Shown piece after piece: positions 39,819-48,589 of a stretch of 64,000 nucleotides of DNA. The translations under genes and the position numbers were made by a program. Position 1 is the first letter of the stretch. Every line of letters starts with the position of its first letter. The notes below the pieces were generated by a model, which was not told the origin of the DNA, did no database searches, and saw only the letters and a program-made list of their open reading frames with translations. The stretch is from Streptomyces venezuelae (GTDB taxonomy: Bacteria; Actinomycetota; Actinomycetes; Streptomycetales; Streptomycetaceae). The stretch covers positions 496,001 through 560,000 of the forward strand of contig NZ_CP029190.1 of assembly GCF_008642295.1 (NCBI RefSeq). Direction: 5' to 3'.

Positions 39819-41989
39819 ACCGCAGCGTCGGCAGGGGCCTCGACCGGGTCGACGGGATGGCCAAGGCCACCGGACGGGCGGCGTTCTCGGTGGACTTCCC
39901 GTACGAGGGGACCGCCTACGCGGCGCTCACGTACGCGACCGTCACCCGCGCCCGGATCACCGCGATCGACACCCGGGCGGCCGAGGCCGTCCCCGGGGTG
40001 CTCGCCGTGATCACGCATCTGAACGCGCCCGCCATGCACCCGCCGGCGAAGCCGAACCCGCTGCGTACGGAGACCTTCGCCAGCGGCAGCTCCGTCAACT
40101 ACCTCAACACCGACGAGGTGCACTGGAACGGCCAGCCGGTGGCGGTCGCGGTCGCGGAGACCCCGGAGGCCGCCCGGTATGCGGCGGAGTCGGTGGCGGT
40201 GGAGTACGCACTCCTCCCCCACAGCGTCGATTTCGCGGCGGAGGAGCCGAACGCGGTGCCGCAGAAGGGCGGACTGCTCCAGCACCCCGAGGGCCGCAAG
40301 GGCGATGCGGACGCCGCCCTGGCCGCCGCGCCGGTCACCGTCGACCTGCGGTTCTCCACCCCCCGGCAGCACCACAACGCGATCGAGCCGCACGCCACCA
40401 CCGCCGTCTGGGACGGGGACCGGCTCACCGTGCACGACGGGACCCAGAACCTGGCCTGGACCCGGGCGCATCTGGCGGCGAAGTTCGGGGTCCCGGTGGC
40501 CGGGGTCCGGGTCGTCACCCCGTACGTGGGCGGGGCGTTCGGAGGGAAGACGGTCGTCTGGCCGGGCACGATCCTGGCGGCCCTCGCGGCCCGGGTCACC
40601 GGCCGCCCGGTCCGGCTGGCCCTCACCCGCGAGGGCGTGTACCGGGCGACCGGCGGGCGGCAGCCGTCCGTGCAGCGGGTCGCGCTCGGCGCGGAGCGGG
40701 ACGGCCGGCTGACCGCGCTGATCCACACCAGTACCGCCCCGGTGGGCCGGGTCGGCGGCATCCCCGAGCAGATCACCTCGGTCGCCCGCCATCTGTACGC
40801 TGCCGAGCACATCCGCCACCGGCAGTACGTGCTGGAGCTCGACACCCTCTCGAACATGGTGATGCGGGCGCCGGGCGAGTCGATCGGCTCGTTCGCCCTG
40901 GAGTCGGCGGTGGACGAACTCGCCTGCCGGCTCGGCATGGACCCGGTCGGCCTGCGGATGCGCAACGAGCCCGCCCGGAATCCGATCGACGGCAAGGCCT
41001 TCTCGCACCGGCGGCTGCGCGCGTGCTTCGCGGCCGGCGCCGAGGCCTTCGGCTGGTCCGCGCGGACGCCGGAGCCCGGCTCGATGCGCGAGGGCCACTG
41101 GCTGGTGGGCTGGGGCACGGCGGCGGCCTATCACCCGGCCTGGGTGTTCCCGGCCGCGGTGACGGTGCGTCTGAACGCCGACGGTACCGCTCTGGTGCGC
41201 TGCGCCTTCCACGAGATGGGGATGGGCGGGGCCACCGCACAGGGCCAGCTCGCCGCCGATGCGCTCGGGCTGCCCTTCGAGGCCGTGACCGTCGTGTACG
41301 GGGACACGGAGCTGCCCTTCGGGCCCGGCGCGGGCGGGTCGGCCCAGACCGCGAGTGTGGCGCAGGCGCTGCTGGCGGCCTGCGCGAAGCTGCGGAAGGC
41401 GGTCGGGCGGCCGGCGCCCGGGGAGTCGTACGCGCAGGTCCTGGCCCGCACCGGCCGGGACCATGCGGAGGCGGCCGTCGGCTCGCAGAGCAGGATCGGC
41501 AAGGCCGTCGGGCAGGCCCGGTTCCTGGGGAGGCTGCTGGGCGACCGGCGGCGCTGGGTGCGGGCGGCGGCCGGGGCGCAGTTCTGCGAGGTGCGGGTGG
41601 ACCCCGACACGGGTGAGGTGCGGGTGAGCCGGTGGACGGGGGTCTTCGACGTGGGCCGGGTGGTCAACGCCAAGACCACGGCGAGCCAGTTGCGGGGCGG
41701 CATCGTGATGGGGATCGGTCTCGCCCTCTCGGAGGAGACCCTCCTCGATCCGCGCACCGGACGGATCGTGAATCCGAGCCTCTCCGACTACCACGTGCCG
41801 GTCCACGCCGACGTGCCGCCGATCGACGTCCGGTGCCTGGACGATCCCGATCCGTCGATGCCGTCCGGGATCGTCGGGGTCGGGGAGGTCGGCATCACCG
41901 GTGTCGCGGCGGCGGTCGCAAACGCGGTCCGGCACGCCACCGGCAGGCGGGTCTGCGAGCTTCCCCTCACCCCGGACCGGCTGTTGTGA
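39815..41989 (+). CDS. Molybdenum hydroxylase large subunit (PaoC/YagR-type)
   Basis: A 724-aa molybdopterin-binding subunit starting at a GTG (GTGA overlap). It has [15 protein letters not shown], the cofactor loops [18 protein letters not shown] and GAGGSAQTA, and the C-terminal GVGEVGITG with the catalytic Glu. It probably oxidises aldehydes (aromatic aldehydes in the E. coli relative). No cofactor-insertion chaperone (PaoD/XdhC) gene follows, so that must be supplied elsewhere. Three-gene operon 38314-41989. Confidence 0.9.
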   Translation: MNRSVGRGLDRVDGMAKATGRAAFSVDFPYEGTAYAALTYATVTRARITAIDTRAAEAVPGVLAVITHLNAPAMHPPAKPNPLRTETFASGSSVNYLNTDEVHWNGQPVAVAVAETPEAARYAAESVAVEYALLPHSVDFAAEEPNAVPQKGGLLQHPEGRKGDADAALAAAPVTVDLRFSTPRQHHNAIEPHATTAVWDGDRLTVHDGTQNLAWTRAHLAAKFGVPVAGVRVVTPYVGGAFGGKTVVWPGTILAALAARVTGRPVRLALTREGVYRATGGRQPSVQRVALGAERDGRLTALIHTSTAPVGRVGGIPEQITSVARHLYAAEHIRHRQYVLELDTLSNMVMRAPGESIGSFALESAVDELACRLGMDPVGLRMRNEPARNPIDGKAFSHRRLRACFAAGAEAFGWSARTPEPGSMREGHWLVGWGTAAAYHPAWVFPAAVTVRLNADGTALVRCAFHEMGMGGATAQGQLAADALGLPFEAVTVVYGDTELPFGPGAGGSAQTASVAQALLAACAKLRKAVGRPAPGESYAQVLARTGRDHAEAAVGSQSRIGKAVGQARFLGRLLGDRRRWVRAAAGAQFCEVRVDPDTGEVRVSRWTGVFDVGRVVNAKTTASQLRGGIVMGIGLALSEETLLDPRTGRIVNPSLSDYHVPVHADVPPIDVRCLDDPDPSMPSGIVGVGEVGITGVAAAVANAVRHATGRRVCELPLTPDRLL

Positions 41990-42128
41990 CCGGCCGGCTT
42001 TCATGATCCGGCCACCGGCCGGCCGGGTATGGCGGGATTCCGTTGCCTTCCCGCCGCAGCGTTAACGTACCGTCAAGAAACGTCAGGAGACATCGAGAAG
42101 CGCCCCACCACCCTGTATAGGCACACCT

Positions 42129-42163
42129 GTATCCGTACAGAAGCCCGTATACGCACAGAAGCC
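42129..42163. repeat. Direct repeat before methyltransferase start
   Basis: GTATCCGTACAGAAGCC and GTATACGCACAGAAGCC (18-bp period, two mismatches) end 11 bases before the GTG start. Possible regulator site or leader element. Confidence 0.45.
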
Positions 42164-42174
42164 GGAGTGACGAC

Positions 42175-43002
42175 GTGCCGACCGCCGACAGCAGCCACTA
42201 CGCCGACGAACTCGGCCGTGCCAACCCGGCGGAGGCCGCCCGGCTGCGCGCCCTCGCCGACGCCCTCGACCCCGAGACCGTCCGCCGCCTCGAAGAGGCC
42301 GGGCCGGCGCCGGACGCGCGGGTCCTGGAGGTCGGGGCGGGCACCGGCACGGTCGCCGCCTGGCTCGCCGACCGCTGCCCGCGCGGGCACATCACCGCCA
42401 CCGACCTCGACCTCTCCCATCTGCCGGCCGAGCTCCCCGAGCACGTCCACACCCTCCGCCACGACATCGTCGAAGACCCCTTCCCCGAGGGTTCCTTCGA
42501 TCTGATCCACGCCCGCTGCGTGCTGATGCACCTGCCGCAGCGGGAGCGGGTGGTGGAGCGGATGCGCGGCTGGCTGGCTCCTGGCGGAACGCTTCTGCTG
42601 GAGGAGATCGTCCACTTCCCGGCCGCCCTGATGCCGGTCGGCGATCCGGTGCGCCACTCCGTCGAGGCCTGCTGCGACTTGCTGGCCTCCTCGTACGGCA
42701 TGGAGGCGGAGTGGGGCCTGCAGGCGACCGCCGCACTCCACCGCAACGGCTACCAGGACATCGCCGCCGAGATGACCCTGCCCGCGTTCCGCTCCGACGC
42801 CGCCATGACCGACTGGTGGATCCGGACCGTGACCGCCCTCGGGCCGCGGCTGCGCGAGACCGGCCGGATGTCCCAGGCGGAGATCGACGCCGCGCTGGCG
42901 GCGCTCGGCGAGCCGGAGCACCTGTCGTTCCCGCTCGGCGTGCTCGCCGTCCGGGCTCGCGTACCGCTCTCCGGTTCGGGCTCCGGCTCCGGCAGGCCCT
43001 GA
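42175..43002 (+). CDS. Class I SAM-dependent methyltransferase
   Basis: A 275-aa protein with the Rossmann motif I VLEVGAGTGTVAAWLA, the acidic motif II in ITATDLDLSHL, LRHDIVEDPFPEGSFDLIHARCVLMHL and the post-I LAPGGTLLLEEI. The C-terminal half would bind the acceptor; substrate unknown. The GTG follows CGGAGTG. It is flanked by the molybdenum hydroxylase operon and a convergent DUF1206 gene and appears monocistronic. The C-terminus ends in a Ser/Gly repeat. Confidence 0.85.
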   Translation: MPTADSSHYADELGRANPAEAARLRALADALDPETVRRLEEAGPAPDARVLEVGAGTGTVAAWLADRCPRGHITATDLDLSHLPAELPEHVHTLRHDIVEDPFPEGSFDLIHARCVLMHLPQRERVVERMRGWLAPGGTLLLEEIVHFPAALMPVGDPVRHSVEACCDLLASSYGMEAEWGLQATAALHRNGYQDIAAEMTLPAFRSDAAMTDWWIRTVTALGPRLRETGRMSQAEIDAALAALGEPEHLSFPLGVLAVRARVPLSGSGSGSGRP

Positions 43003-43020
43003 CGGTTCAGGCGGCGGTCT

Positions 43021-43824
43021 TCACGTGTCGATCCGCCGCCACCCGGCCATGGCCCACGAGAACAGCCCGAAGGCGGCCAGCCCCAGCGCGGCGAGCGCCA
43101 GCAGCCAGGGCCCGGCCGGGGTACCGGCGAAGGCGCGCAGGGTGTCGTCCACCCCCTTGGCCTCGGTCGGGTCGTAGCGCAGGGCGGCGTACCCGGCGAA
43201 GACGCCCACCGCGGCGAACACGGAGCCGCGGGTGAGGCCGCCGGGAACGCCGACGACGTCGACCGCCCGCTCCGCCCAGGGCGGCATCTCGGCCGTCTTC
43301 AGCTTGTCGCGGTACGCGCGCATCACGGCGCGTACCGCGATGACCACCCCGGTCACGAGGAGGGCGAGGGCCGCCAGCCCGACGAGCCAGCGGCCCGCCG
43401 GAAGGCCGAGGACCCGCGCGGTGAGGTCCCGGGACTGCCGGTCGCTCGCTCCGCTGCCGCTGCTGCGGCTCCCCGCCGCGAAGGCGAGGACGGAGGCGGC
43501 GACGACCGCATAGAACAGGGCCCGGCCGGCTGCCGCCAGCCGTTTGGGCAGTTCGTCGCCGAGTACGGCCTCGGAGAGCCGCCAGAGCGCCATGCAGACC
43601 AGGCCGATGCCGACGGCCCAGACCAGCAGGGCTCCGGCCGGCTGTCCGGCCAGCGTCTGAAGGGCGCCGCCGCGGTCGGCCTGCGCGGACCGCTCACCGA
43701 ACGCGATCCGCAGGGCCAGCACCCCGACGAGCAGGTAGAGCACTCCCCGGGCGGCCAGTCCGGTGCGGCCCAGACCCGCGAAGGCCCGGGTGCGGAGCGT
43801 GCGGTGGTCCTGGACGGTGGTCAT
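43021..43824 (-). CDS. DUF1206 integral membrane protein
   Basis: A 267-aa protein with six helices arranged as three DUF1206 repeats. Each repeat opens with a G-x-x-x-RG-type motif (GRTGLAARGVLYLLVG, GLPAGRWLVGLAAL, GGLTRGSVFAAVG), and loops contain a QTLAGQPAG- or AFAGTPAG-like segment. Function unknown. The ATG is divergent from the WhiB gene over 125 bp. Confidence 0.85.
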   Translation of the reverse strand: MTTVQDHRTLRTRAFAGLGRTGLAARGVLYLLVGVLALRIAFGERSAQADRGGALQTLAGQPAGALLVWAVGIGLVCMALWRLSEAVLGDELPKRLAAAGRALFYAVVAASVLAFAAGSRSSGSGASDRQSRDLTARVLGLPAGRWLVGLAALALLVTGVVIAVRAVMRAYRDKLKTAEMPPWAERAVDVVGVPGGLTRGSVFAAVGVFAGYAALRYDPTEAKGVDDTLRAFAGTPAGPWLLALAALGLAAFGLFSWAMAGWRRIDT

Positions 43825-43949
43825 GGTCTGCGCGTGCCCGCCGGCCGGCGGGCTACACCCGTTCCCGTCGGGGGAGGTTTGGGCGGCGCGCAGCCGAGCA
43901 GGCGCCTAGCCGATGCCCCCGATGCCCCCTCACCCGGAAGGAACCGGTC

Positions 43950-44273
43950 ATGTCCCCCGCGTCCGCGTCCGCGTCTACGTCCACGCCCACGCCCACGCCC
44001 GCCTCGCAACTCCCCGGTCCGGCCGAAGAACACTGGGCGTGGCAGATGCAGGCGGCCTGCCGGGGGCTGGGCGACCAGAGGTTCTTCCACCCGGCGGGCG
44101 AGCGCGGCGAGGCGCGTACCGCCCGCGACCGGGCTGCCAAGCGCATCTGCGCCGGGTGCCCGGTGCGGGCGGAGTGTCTGCGGCACGCGCTGTCCGTCGG
44201 GGAGACCTACGGGGTCTGGGGCGGGCTCACCGAGGAGGAGCGCCGGGCGCTGGCCGTCCGGCGCTACCAGTAG
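43950..44273 (+). CDS. WhiB-family iron-sulfur transcription factor
   Basis: A 107-aa protein with the WhiB signature: AACRGL (first Cys), ICAGCPVRAEC (C-x2-C-x5-C), GVWGG and a basic end (EEERRALAVRR). The four Cys hold a 4Fe-4S cluster that senses O2 or NO, and the protein acts with the principal sigma factor. A Ser/Thr/Pro-rich N-terminus of about 20 residues is specific to this copy. GGAAGGA precedes the ATG. Its last 10 bases overlap the convergent DUF6131 gene. Confidence 0.9.
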   Translation: MSPASASASTSTPTPTPASQLPGPAEEHWAWQMQAACRGLGDQRFFHPAGERGEARTARDRAAKRICAGCPVRAECLRHALSVGETYGVWGGLTEEERRALAVRRYQ

Positions 44274-44419
44274 TGGTTGCGGCCACCCACCGCGTGCCCG
44301 AGCGCTCCCAGGATCCACAGGATGACTCCGACCACGATCAGGATGATGCCGATGGTCCACAGGATGGAGATGCCGACGAGATAGCCGACGATCAGCAGGA
44401 TGAGTCCGAGGATAATCAT
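44264..44419 (-). CDS. DUF6131 family small membrane protein (51 aa)
   Basis: A 51-aa protein starting MIILGLILLIVGYLVGISIL and ending GGRNHYW: two hydrophobic helices with a short turn, and a conserved basic-aromatic tail. The ATG overlaps the upstream gene's stop as ATGA (44416-44419) and has a GAAGG site. Its end overlaps the WhiB gene on the other strand by 10 bp. The family is common in actinomycetes with no known function. Confidence 0.8.
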   Translation of the reverse strand: MIILGLILLIVGYLVGISILWTIGIILIVVGVILWILGALGHAVGGRNHYW

Positions 44420-45024
44420 GACGGCCTTCGATCTGGTGTCGGGTAGGACTGTCTTTGGCTCGTCCGGTGGAGGCTCGTCCGGCGGAGGTCCGCCGTGAAG
44501 ACCTCGCGGGCCCGGCTCACGCGCAGTGCCTCCAGGCTCTGCACCTGGTCCTCCGCCCGGGCCAGCAGGCGGTCGAGTTCGGCGGCGTCCAGGCGGTCGT
44601 CGCCGTCCGCGACGGTGCGCAGCGACGTCCAGCAGGCGGCTTTGCCCTGTACGCCCAGGCGCATCGCCTCCAGTTCCAGGACGTCGCTCAGCGGCGAGCG
44701 GGAGAGAATCCGGCCGTTGAGCTTGAGCCGCCCGGCCAGTTCGGCGACCCTGCCCACGGCCTCGCGGAGGTTGCTCACCGGGACGCCGAGGTCCCGCATG
44801 ATCCGGCGCAGGCTGTGCTGGTCCTCCTCGATCTCGCGCGCCAGTGCGGCCAGTTTCGGGCCGAACGGGGTGTCGCGGTGGATCCCGGCCATCCGGCGGA
44901 TGAGCCGGACCCCGCCGCCGGACCCGGTCAGATGGTCGTTGAGGTAGACCGTCAGCAGTTCGGGCCGGGAGGTCCGGGGGGCGGAGGTGGCGGAGGCGCC
45001 GGTCGGGGCGTCGGTGCCGTTCAT
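44416..45024 (-). CDS. All-helical protein of unknown function
   Basis: A 202-aa protein with long amphipathic helices (LTVYLNDHLTGSGGGVRLIRRMAG, LAALAREIEEDQHSLRRIMRDLG, LDAAELDRLLARAEDQVQSLEALR) that suggest a ferritin-like four-helix bundle, although no full metal site is clear. A Ser/Thr/Arg-rich tail follows. It is the fifth gene of the six-gene operon starting at 50670 and is translationally coupled to DUF6131. Confidence 0.65.
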   Translation of the reverse strand: MNGTDAPTGASATSAPRTSRPELLTVYLNDHLTGSGGGVRLIRRMAGIHRDTPFGPKLAALAREIEEDQHSLRRIMRDLGVPVSNLREAVGRVAELAGRLKLNGRILSRSPLSDVLELEAMRLGVQGKAACWTSLRTVADGDDRLDAAELDRLLARAEDQVQSLEALRVSRAREVFTADLRRTSLHRTSQRQSYPTPDRRPS

Positions 45025-45073
45025 GTCCGGCGCCTACCCGGCCTGGCGGGCCTGAACCCCGTGGCGGCGGGGT

Positions 45074-46108
45074 TCAGGCTGCCAGGGGTGCGGTGGGCAT
45101 GCCGGCGCCTTCGCGCAGGCCTGTCAGGAACTCCTCGACGGCCTGTACCGCGGTGTACCGGGGCTGCCAGTCCAGCTCGGCGCGGGCCCGGGAGCTGTCC
45201 AGCAGCGGCAGCCGCAGGACGGCGTCGAACAGGTCCGGGGAGGCGGGTGCGAGGTGGAGCCGCCAGGCGGCGGCGAGGGCCGCCCGTACCGGGGCCGTCG
45301 GCAGGGGCAGGCTGCGGGCGTGCAGGATGCCGGCGAGGACCTGCGCGTCCAGCGGCGGATCGGCCGCCAGGTTGAAGGCGCCGCTGACGGGCCGGGTGAC
45401 GGCGGCCAGATACGCGGCGGCGGCATCGTCGGTGTGCAGCGCCTGGAAGGTCAGGCCGGGCAGATCGGGGACGGCCGGGATCAGGCCGGGGCGGACCAGC
45501 CGCCCGGGCAGCAGCCGGCCGGCGAAGATCCGGCGCTGTTCGGAGGCGGAGGTCCGCTTGAACAGGAAGCCGGGCCGCATCCGGACCACGCGCAGGGCGG
45601 GATGGGTCTGCTCGAAGGTGTCGAGGACCCGTTCCAGGTACGCCTTCTCGCGGGTGTAGGCGGCTTGCGGCCATCCGTGGGTGGGCCAGGACTCGTCCAC
45701 CGTACGGTCCTTGGGGCCGGGCGAGTACGCGCCGACGGAGGACGCGTACACCAGGGCGGGCACTTTGGCGGTGGCGGCGGCCTCGAAGACGCGCAGGCTG
45801 CCGAGGACGTTCGTCCGCCAGGTGGTCTCCGGACGGTGCGTCGGCCGGAACTTCCAGGCGAGGTGGATCACGGCGTCGGCCCCGGTGAAGAGCGGCGCGA
45901 GGTCGGGGCCGCCCGGTTCGATGTCGGCGGCGACCCAGGCGGTCTTGGCAGGCCGCCAGTCCGGGGCCCGGCGGGCCAGGCCGAGTACGGAGCCGATGGC
46001 CGGGTCGTCGGCGCAGGCCTGGACCACGCTGGTGCCGACGTTTCCGGTGGCGCCGACGACCACGACGCGCAGGCTGCCGCCGGGGTCCATGGGGGCCGGG
46101 CGGGTCAT
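45074..46108 (-). CDS. NAD-dependent epimerase/dehydratase (extended SDR)
   Basis: A 344-aa protein with the extended-SDR motif VVGATGNVGTSVV, ADAVIHLAWKF, the catalytic Ser/Thr region VYASSVGAYSPG and the Y-x-x-x-K in AAYTREKAYLE. The C-terminal part would bind a sugar or lipid-like substrate. The ATG has GGAGG 8 bases upstream. It follows the CYP152 gene by 51 bp; the P450 product might be its substrate, but that is a guess from position. Confidence 0.8.
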   Translation of the reverse strand: MTRPAPMDPGGSLRVVVVGATGNVGTSVVQACADDPAIGSVLGLARRAPDWRPAKTAWVAADIEPGGPDLAPLFTGADAVIHLAWKFRPTHRPETTWRTNVLGSLRVFEAAATAKVPALVYASSVGAYSPGPKDRTVDESWPTHGWPQAAYTREKAYLERVLDTFEQTHPALRVVRMRPGFLFKRTSASEQRRIFAGRLLPGRLVRPGLIPAVPDLPGLTFQALHTDDAAAAYLAAVTRPVSGAFNLAADPPLDAQVLAGILHARSLPLPTAPVRAALAAAWRLHLAPASPDLFDAVLRLPLLDSSRARAELDWQPRYTAVQAVEEFLTGLREGAGMPTAPLAA

Positions 46109-46159
46109 TGTCCGGCCTCCGGTCCGGCGGCGGGGTTCCGCCGGTGGCCGGGCGTGTGG

Positions 46160-47515
46160 TCACGGGTGGCGTGGGATCCGCGGGGCATGGTGTCTCCTCG
46201 GCTGTCGGACGTCCGGCGGTCGGACGTGGTCGATGTCCGTGTCGATGTCGATGAGGTAGCCGCTGCGGGGCCGGGTGGGGATCCGGCCCAGCGGGATGGA
46301 GAGGTCCTGGTCGGGCACGGTCGCCACGGCGGGGTCCAGGTCCGCCAGGGCCCGGGACAGGGTGCCGAGGAGGGCCACGGTGATGTCCTCGCCGGGGCAG
46401 CGGTGGCCGGTGCGGGCATCGCCGCCGCCCTGCGGGATGAGGGCGTCGTGGGCGGGTTCGCGGCCGAGGAAGCGTACGGGGTCGAAGCGGTAGGGCTCCT
46501 CCCACAGGTCCGGGTCGTGGTGGTGGCCGTAGACGTCGAGCAGGATCAGGGTCCCGGCGGAGATCGGGGCGCCGTCGAACACGGTGTCGCGGGCGGCCAG
46601 TCCGCCGACGAAGGGCACGAACGGGTAGAAGCGGCGCACCTCGTGGGCGAAGGCCCGGGCGTGTGCGGGACCGCCGGTCCGCAGCAGGTCCCGGGCGGCG
46701 GGATCGCGGTGGAGGGCGTGCGCGGCGAAGACGGCGAACCAGGTGACGGCAACCGTGGGACGGATGATGTTCAGCAGTTCCACGGCCGCGAGGCGGGCAT
46801 CGAGCGGGGTTCCGTCCGGCGTGCGGTACCGGGCGATCGTCTCCAGGGCGGAGCCCGCGAGGCCGGCGTGCCGGGACGGGGCGAACAGGCCGTCGGCATG
46901 CGGCCCTTCGCCCCGGACGTCCCGGACGGCGCGCACGAGGGCCGCCTCCTGGCGGCGCCGGGCGCGGACGGCCCGCCGGTGCCGGGGGCCGGGGGTGGCG
47001 AAGCCTTCGACCATGGCGATGCAGTCCTCGGCGATCTCCCGGGCCGCGTCGTCCGGGACGGGCAGCCCCGACCGGTCGCAGACCGCCTGCGCGAGGATCG
47101 TGCTCACCTCGTCGAAGAGGACCACCCGGCGGCCGGCCCAGCCCGGTACGGCGGCGTCCCAGTCGGCCGCCACCCGGTCGGCGAGTGCGGTGACGGCCGC
47201 CGGGGGCATCAGCAGGGAGACGAACAGCTGCTTGCGGGCCCGGTGCGGGGCCCCGTCCAGGGTGTGCACCGCTCCCCTGCCGAACAGGGTCTCCGGCACC
47301 GGCCGCGGCAGGGCGCCGTGGCGCAGGACGTGGTCCTCGTCGTAGAAGAAGGCCACGGCGGCCGGGCCGTGCAGCAGGACCGCCGGCCGGCCCAGCAGCC
47401 GGGTCCGGACGAGCTCGGCGCCGTGGTGGGCGCGCCGCAGGTCGGGGGCCCAGGCGTAGCCGTGGGCCAGCAGGGACACGGTGCTGTCGGTCAGGGTCGC
47501 CGCGAGGGGGGACAT
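46160..47515 (-). CDS. CYP152-type cytochrome P450 (fatty acid peroxygenase family)
   Basis: A 451-aa P450. The I-helix carries NIIRPTVAVTWF with Arg252-Pro253 in place of the usual acid-alcohol pair, and the heme loop is QGGGDARTGHRCPGED with Cys373. Both are hallmarks of CYP152 enzymes, which use H2O2 to hydroxylate or decarboxylate fatty acids and need no ferredoxin. The opening SLLAHGYAWAPDLRR and GAPHRARKQLFVSLLMP also match. A 40-residue Arg/His/Asp-rich tail is unusual. It starts 9 bp after the transporter gene. Confidence 0.9.
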   Translation of the reverse strand: MSPLAATLTDSTVSLLAHGYAWAPDLRRAHHGAELVRTRLLGRPAVLLHGPAAVAFFYDEDHVLRHGALPRPVPETLFGRGAVHTLDGAPHRARKQLFVSLLMPPAAVTALADRVAADWDAAVPGWAGRRVVLFDEVSTILAQAVCDRSGLPVPDDAAREIAEDCIAMVEGFATPGPRHRRAVRARRRQEAALVRAVRDVRGEGPHADGLFAPSRHAGLAGSALETIARYRTPDGTPLDARLAAVELLNIIRPTVAVTWFAVFAAHALHRDPAARDLLRTGGPAHARAFAHEVRRFYPFVPFVGGLAARDTVFDGAPISAGTLILLDVYGHHHDPDLWEEPYRFDPVRFLGREPAHDALIPQGGGDARTGHRCPGEDITVALLGTLSRALADLDPAVATVPDQDLSIPLGRIPTRPRSGYLIDIDTDIDHVRPPDVRQPRRHHAPRIPRHP

Positions 47516-47524
47516 GCCGCGCGC

Positions 47525-48589
47525 CTACCCGGGCGGGCGGAGCCCATTCCCGCCGCTCCCGGCCGTGCGCAGCTCCGCGATCGCGCGGGCGGCCGATCGG
47601 GCCGCGCCGGTCAGGACGACCACCCAGACCGCCACGGCGATCCAGAGGAGCACCTGTCCGGGTGCGGTCAGCCAGGGGATCTCCGCCGCGTCGGCGACGG
47701 AGAGGGCCGCGACCGCGGTCATTCCCAGGGGGAAGACGGTCGCCCAGCGCCGTACGTCGTAGTGCGGCCGGAACCAGCGGATCTCGGCGACCGCCAGGAT
47801 GAGGTACCAGGCCAGGTCGAGGGCCAGGACCAGCAGGGTGACCGCGTGGAGCACGCCGTGGAGGGAGCCGGTGAACTCGGGGGCGGCGACGAGTTTCGAG
47901 CCGGCGACGGCGGAGATGGCCATCGCCCCGGCCGCCACCCAGTGGTCGCCCGCACCGGTGCGGACCTGGGCCAGGTCGAAGCGGGCGAAGGCGAGTCCGT
48001 AGAGCAGCAGGCCGCCGGCGAAGGCGGCCAGGGCCAGCCAGGCGAGCAGGCCGGCGGACAGGGCGTGGGCCAGGGTGCCGGACAGCACCGCGATCCCCTG
48101 GGTGGCGACGCAGACCAGGAAGACCGCCCCGGGCATCTTCCGTTTGCGGTGCCGGAGTACGGCGGGCAGCAGCACCAGCCACAGCACTGCCGTCAGGACC
48201 AGCAGGGCGACCGCGACCGGCTGCATGCCGAGGAGGGACAGCCGGGTGCCCAGGACGGCGGTGGCGGCCACGGCGGTGAGTGCGGGCGGGGTGTCGGCCT
48301 CGGCGGTCCAGCGGGCGGGCGTGCGGACCAGCCGTACGGTGAAGTCCGCGGCGAGCCCCAGCCAGGCGGCGAGGGCCAGCACCAGGGCCACCCGGGAGAG
48401 GGTCTCGTGGCCGGTCAGGTGCAGGCCGACCGAGATGATGCCGGTGGCCATCACCGCGGAGCCGGCCGCGGGCGGCAGCGCGGACCACCAGGTGAGCAGG
48501 GCCAAAGGTGCGGGGGGTGGGTGCAGTGGGTGCAGTGGGTGGGGTGCGTGGGGTGCGTGGGGTGCGTGGGGCTGTGGTTCGTCGTTCAC
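47525..48589 (-). CDS. TDT-family (TehA/SLAC1-like) membrane transporter
   Basis: A 354-aa protein with about ten helices (MATGIISVGLHLTG, VALVLALAAWLGLAAD, VFLVCVATQGIAVLSG, VFPLGMTAVAALSVAD). The family includes TehA, SLAC1 anion channels and malate/sulfite transporters; the substrate here is unknown. The GTG overlaps the phosphatase stop as GTGA. The N-terminus has a His/Pro repeat (HAPHAPHAPHPLHPLHP) encoded by a GT-rich DNA repeat at 48500-48570. Confidence 0.8.
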   Translation of the reverse strand: MNDEPQPHAPHAPHAPHPLHPLHPPPAPLALLTWWSALPPAAGSAVMATGIISVGLHLTGHETLSRVALVLALAAWLGLAADFTVRLVRTPARWTAEADTPPALTAVAATAVLGTRLSLLGMQPVAVALLVLTAVLWLVLLPAVLRHRKRKMPGAVFLVCVATQGIAVLSGTLAHALSAGLLAWLALAAFAGGLLLYGLAFARFDLAQVRTGAGDHWVAAGAMAISAVAGSKLVAAPEFTGSLHGVLHAVTLLVLALDLAWYLILAVAEIRWFRPHYDVRRWATVFPLGMTAVAALSVADAAEIPWLTAPGQVLLWIAVAVWVVVLTGAARSAARAIAELRTAGSGGNGLRPPG

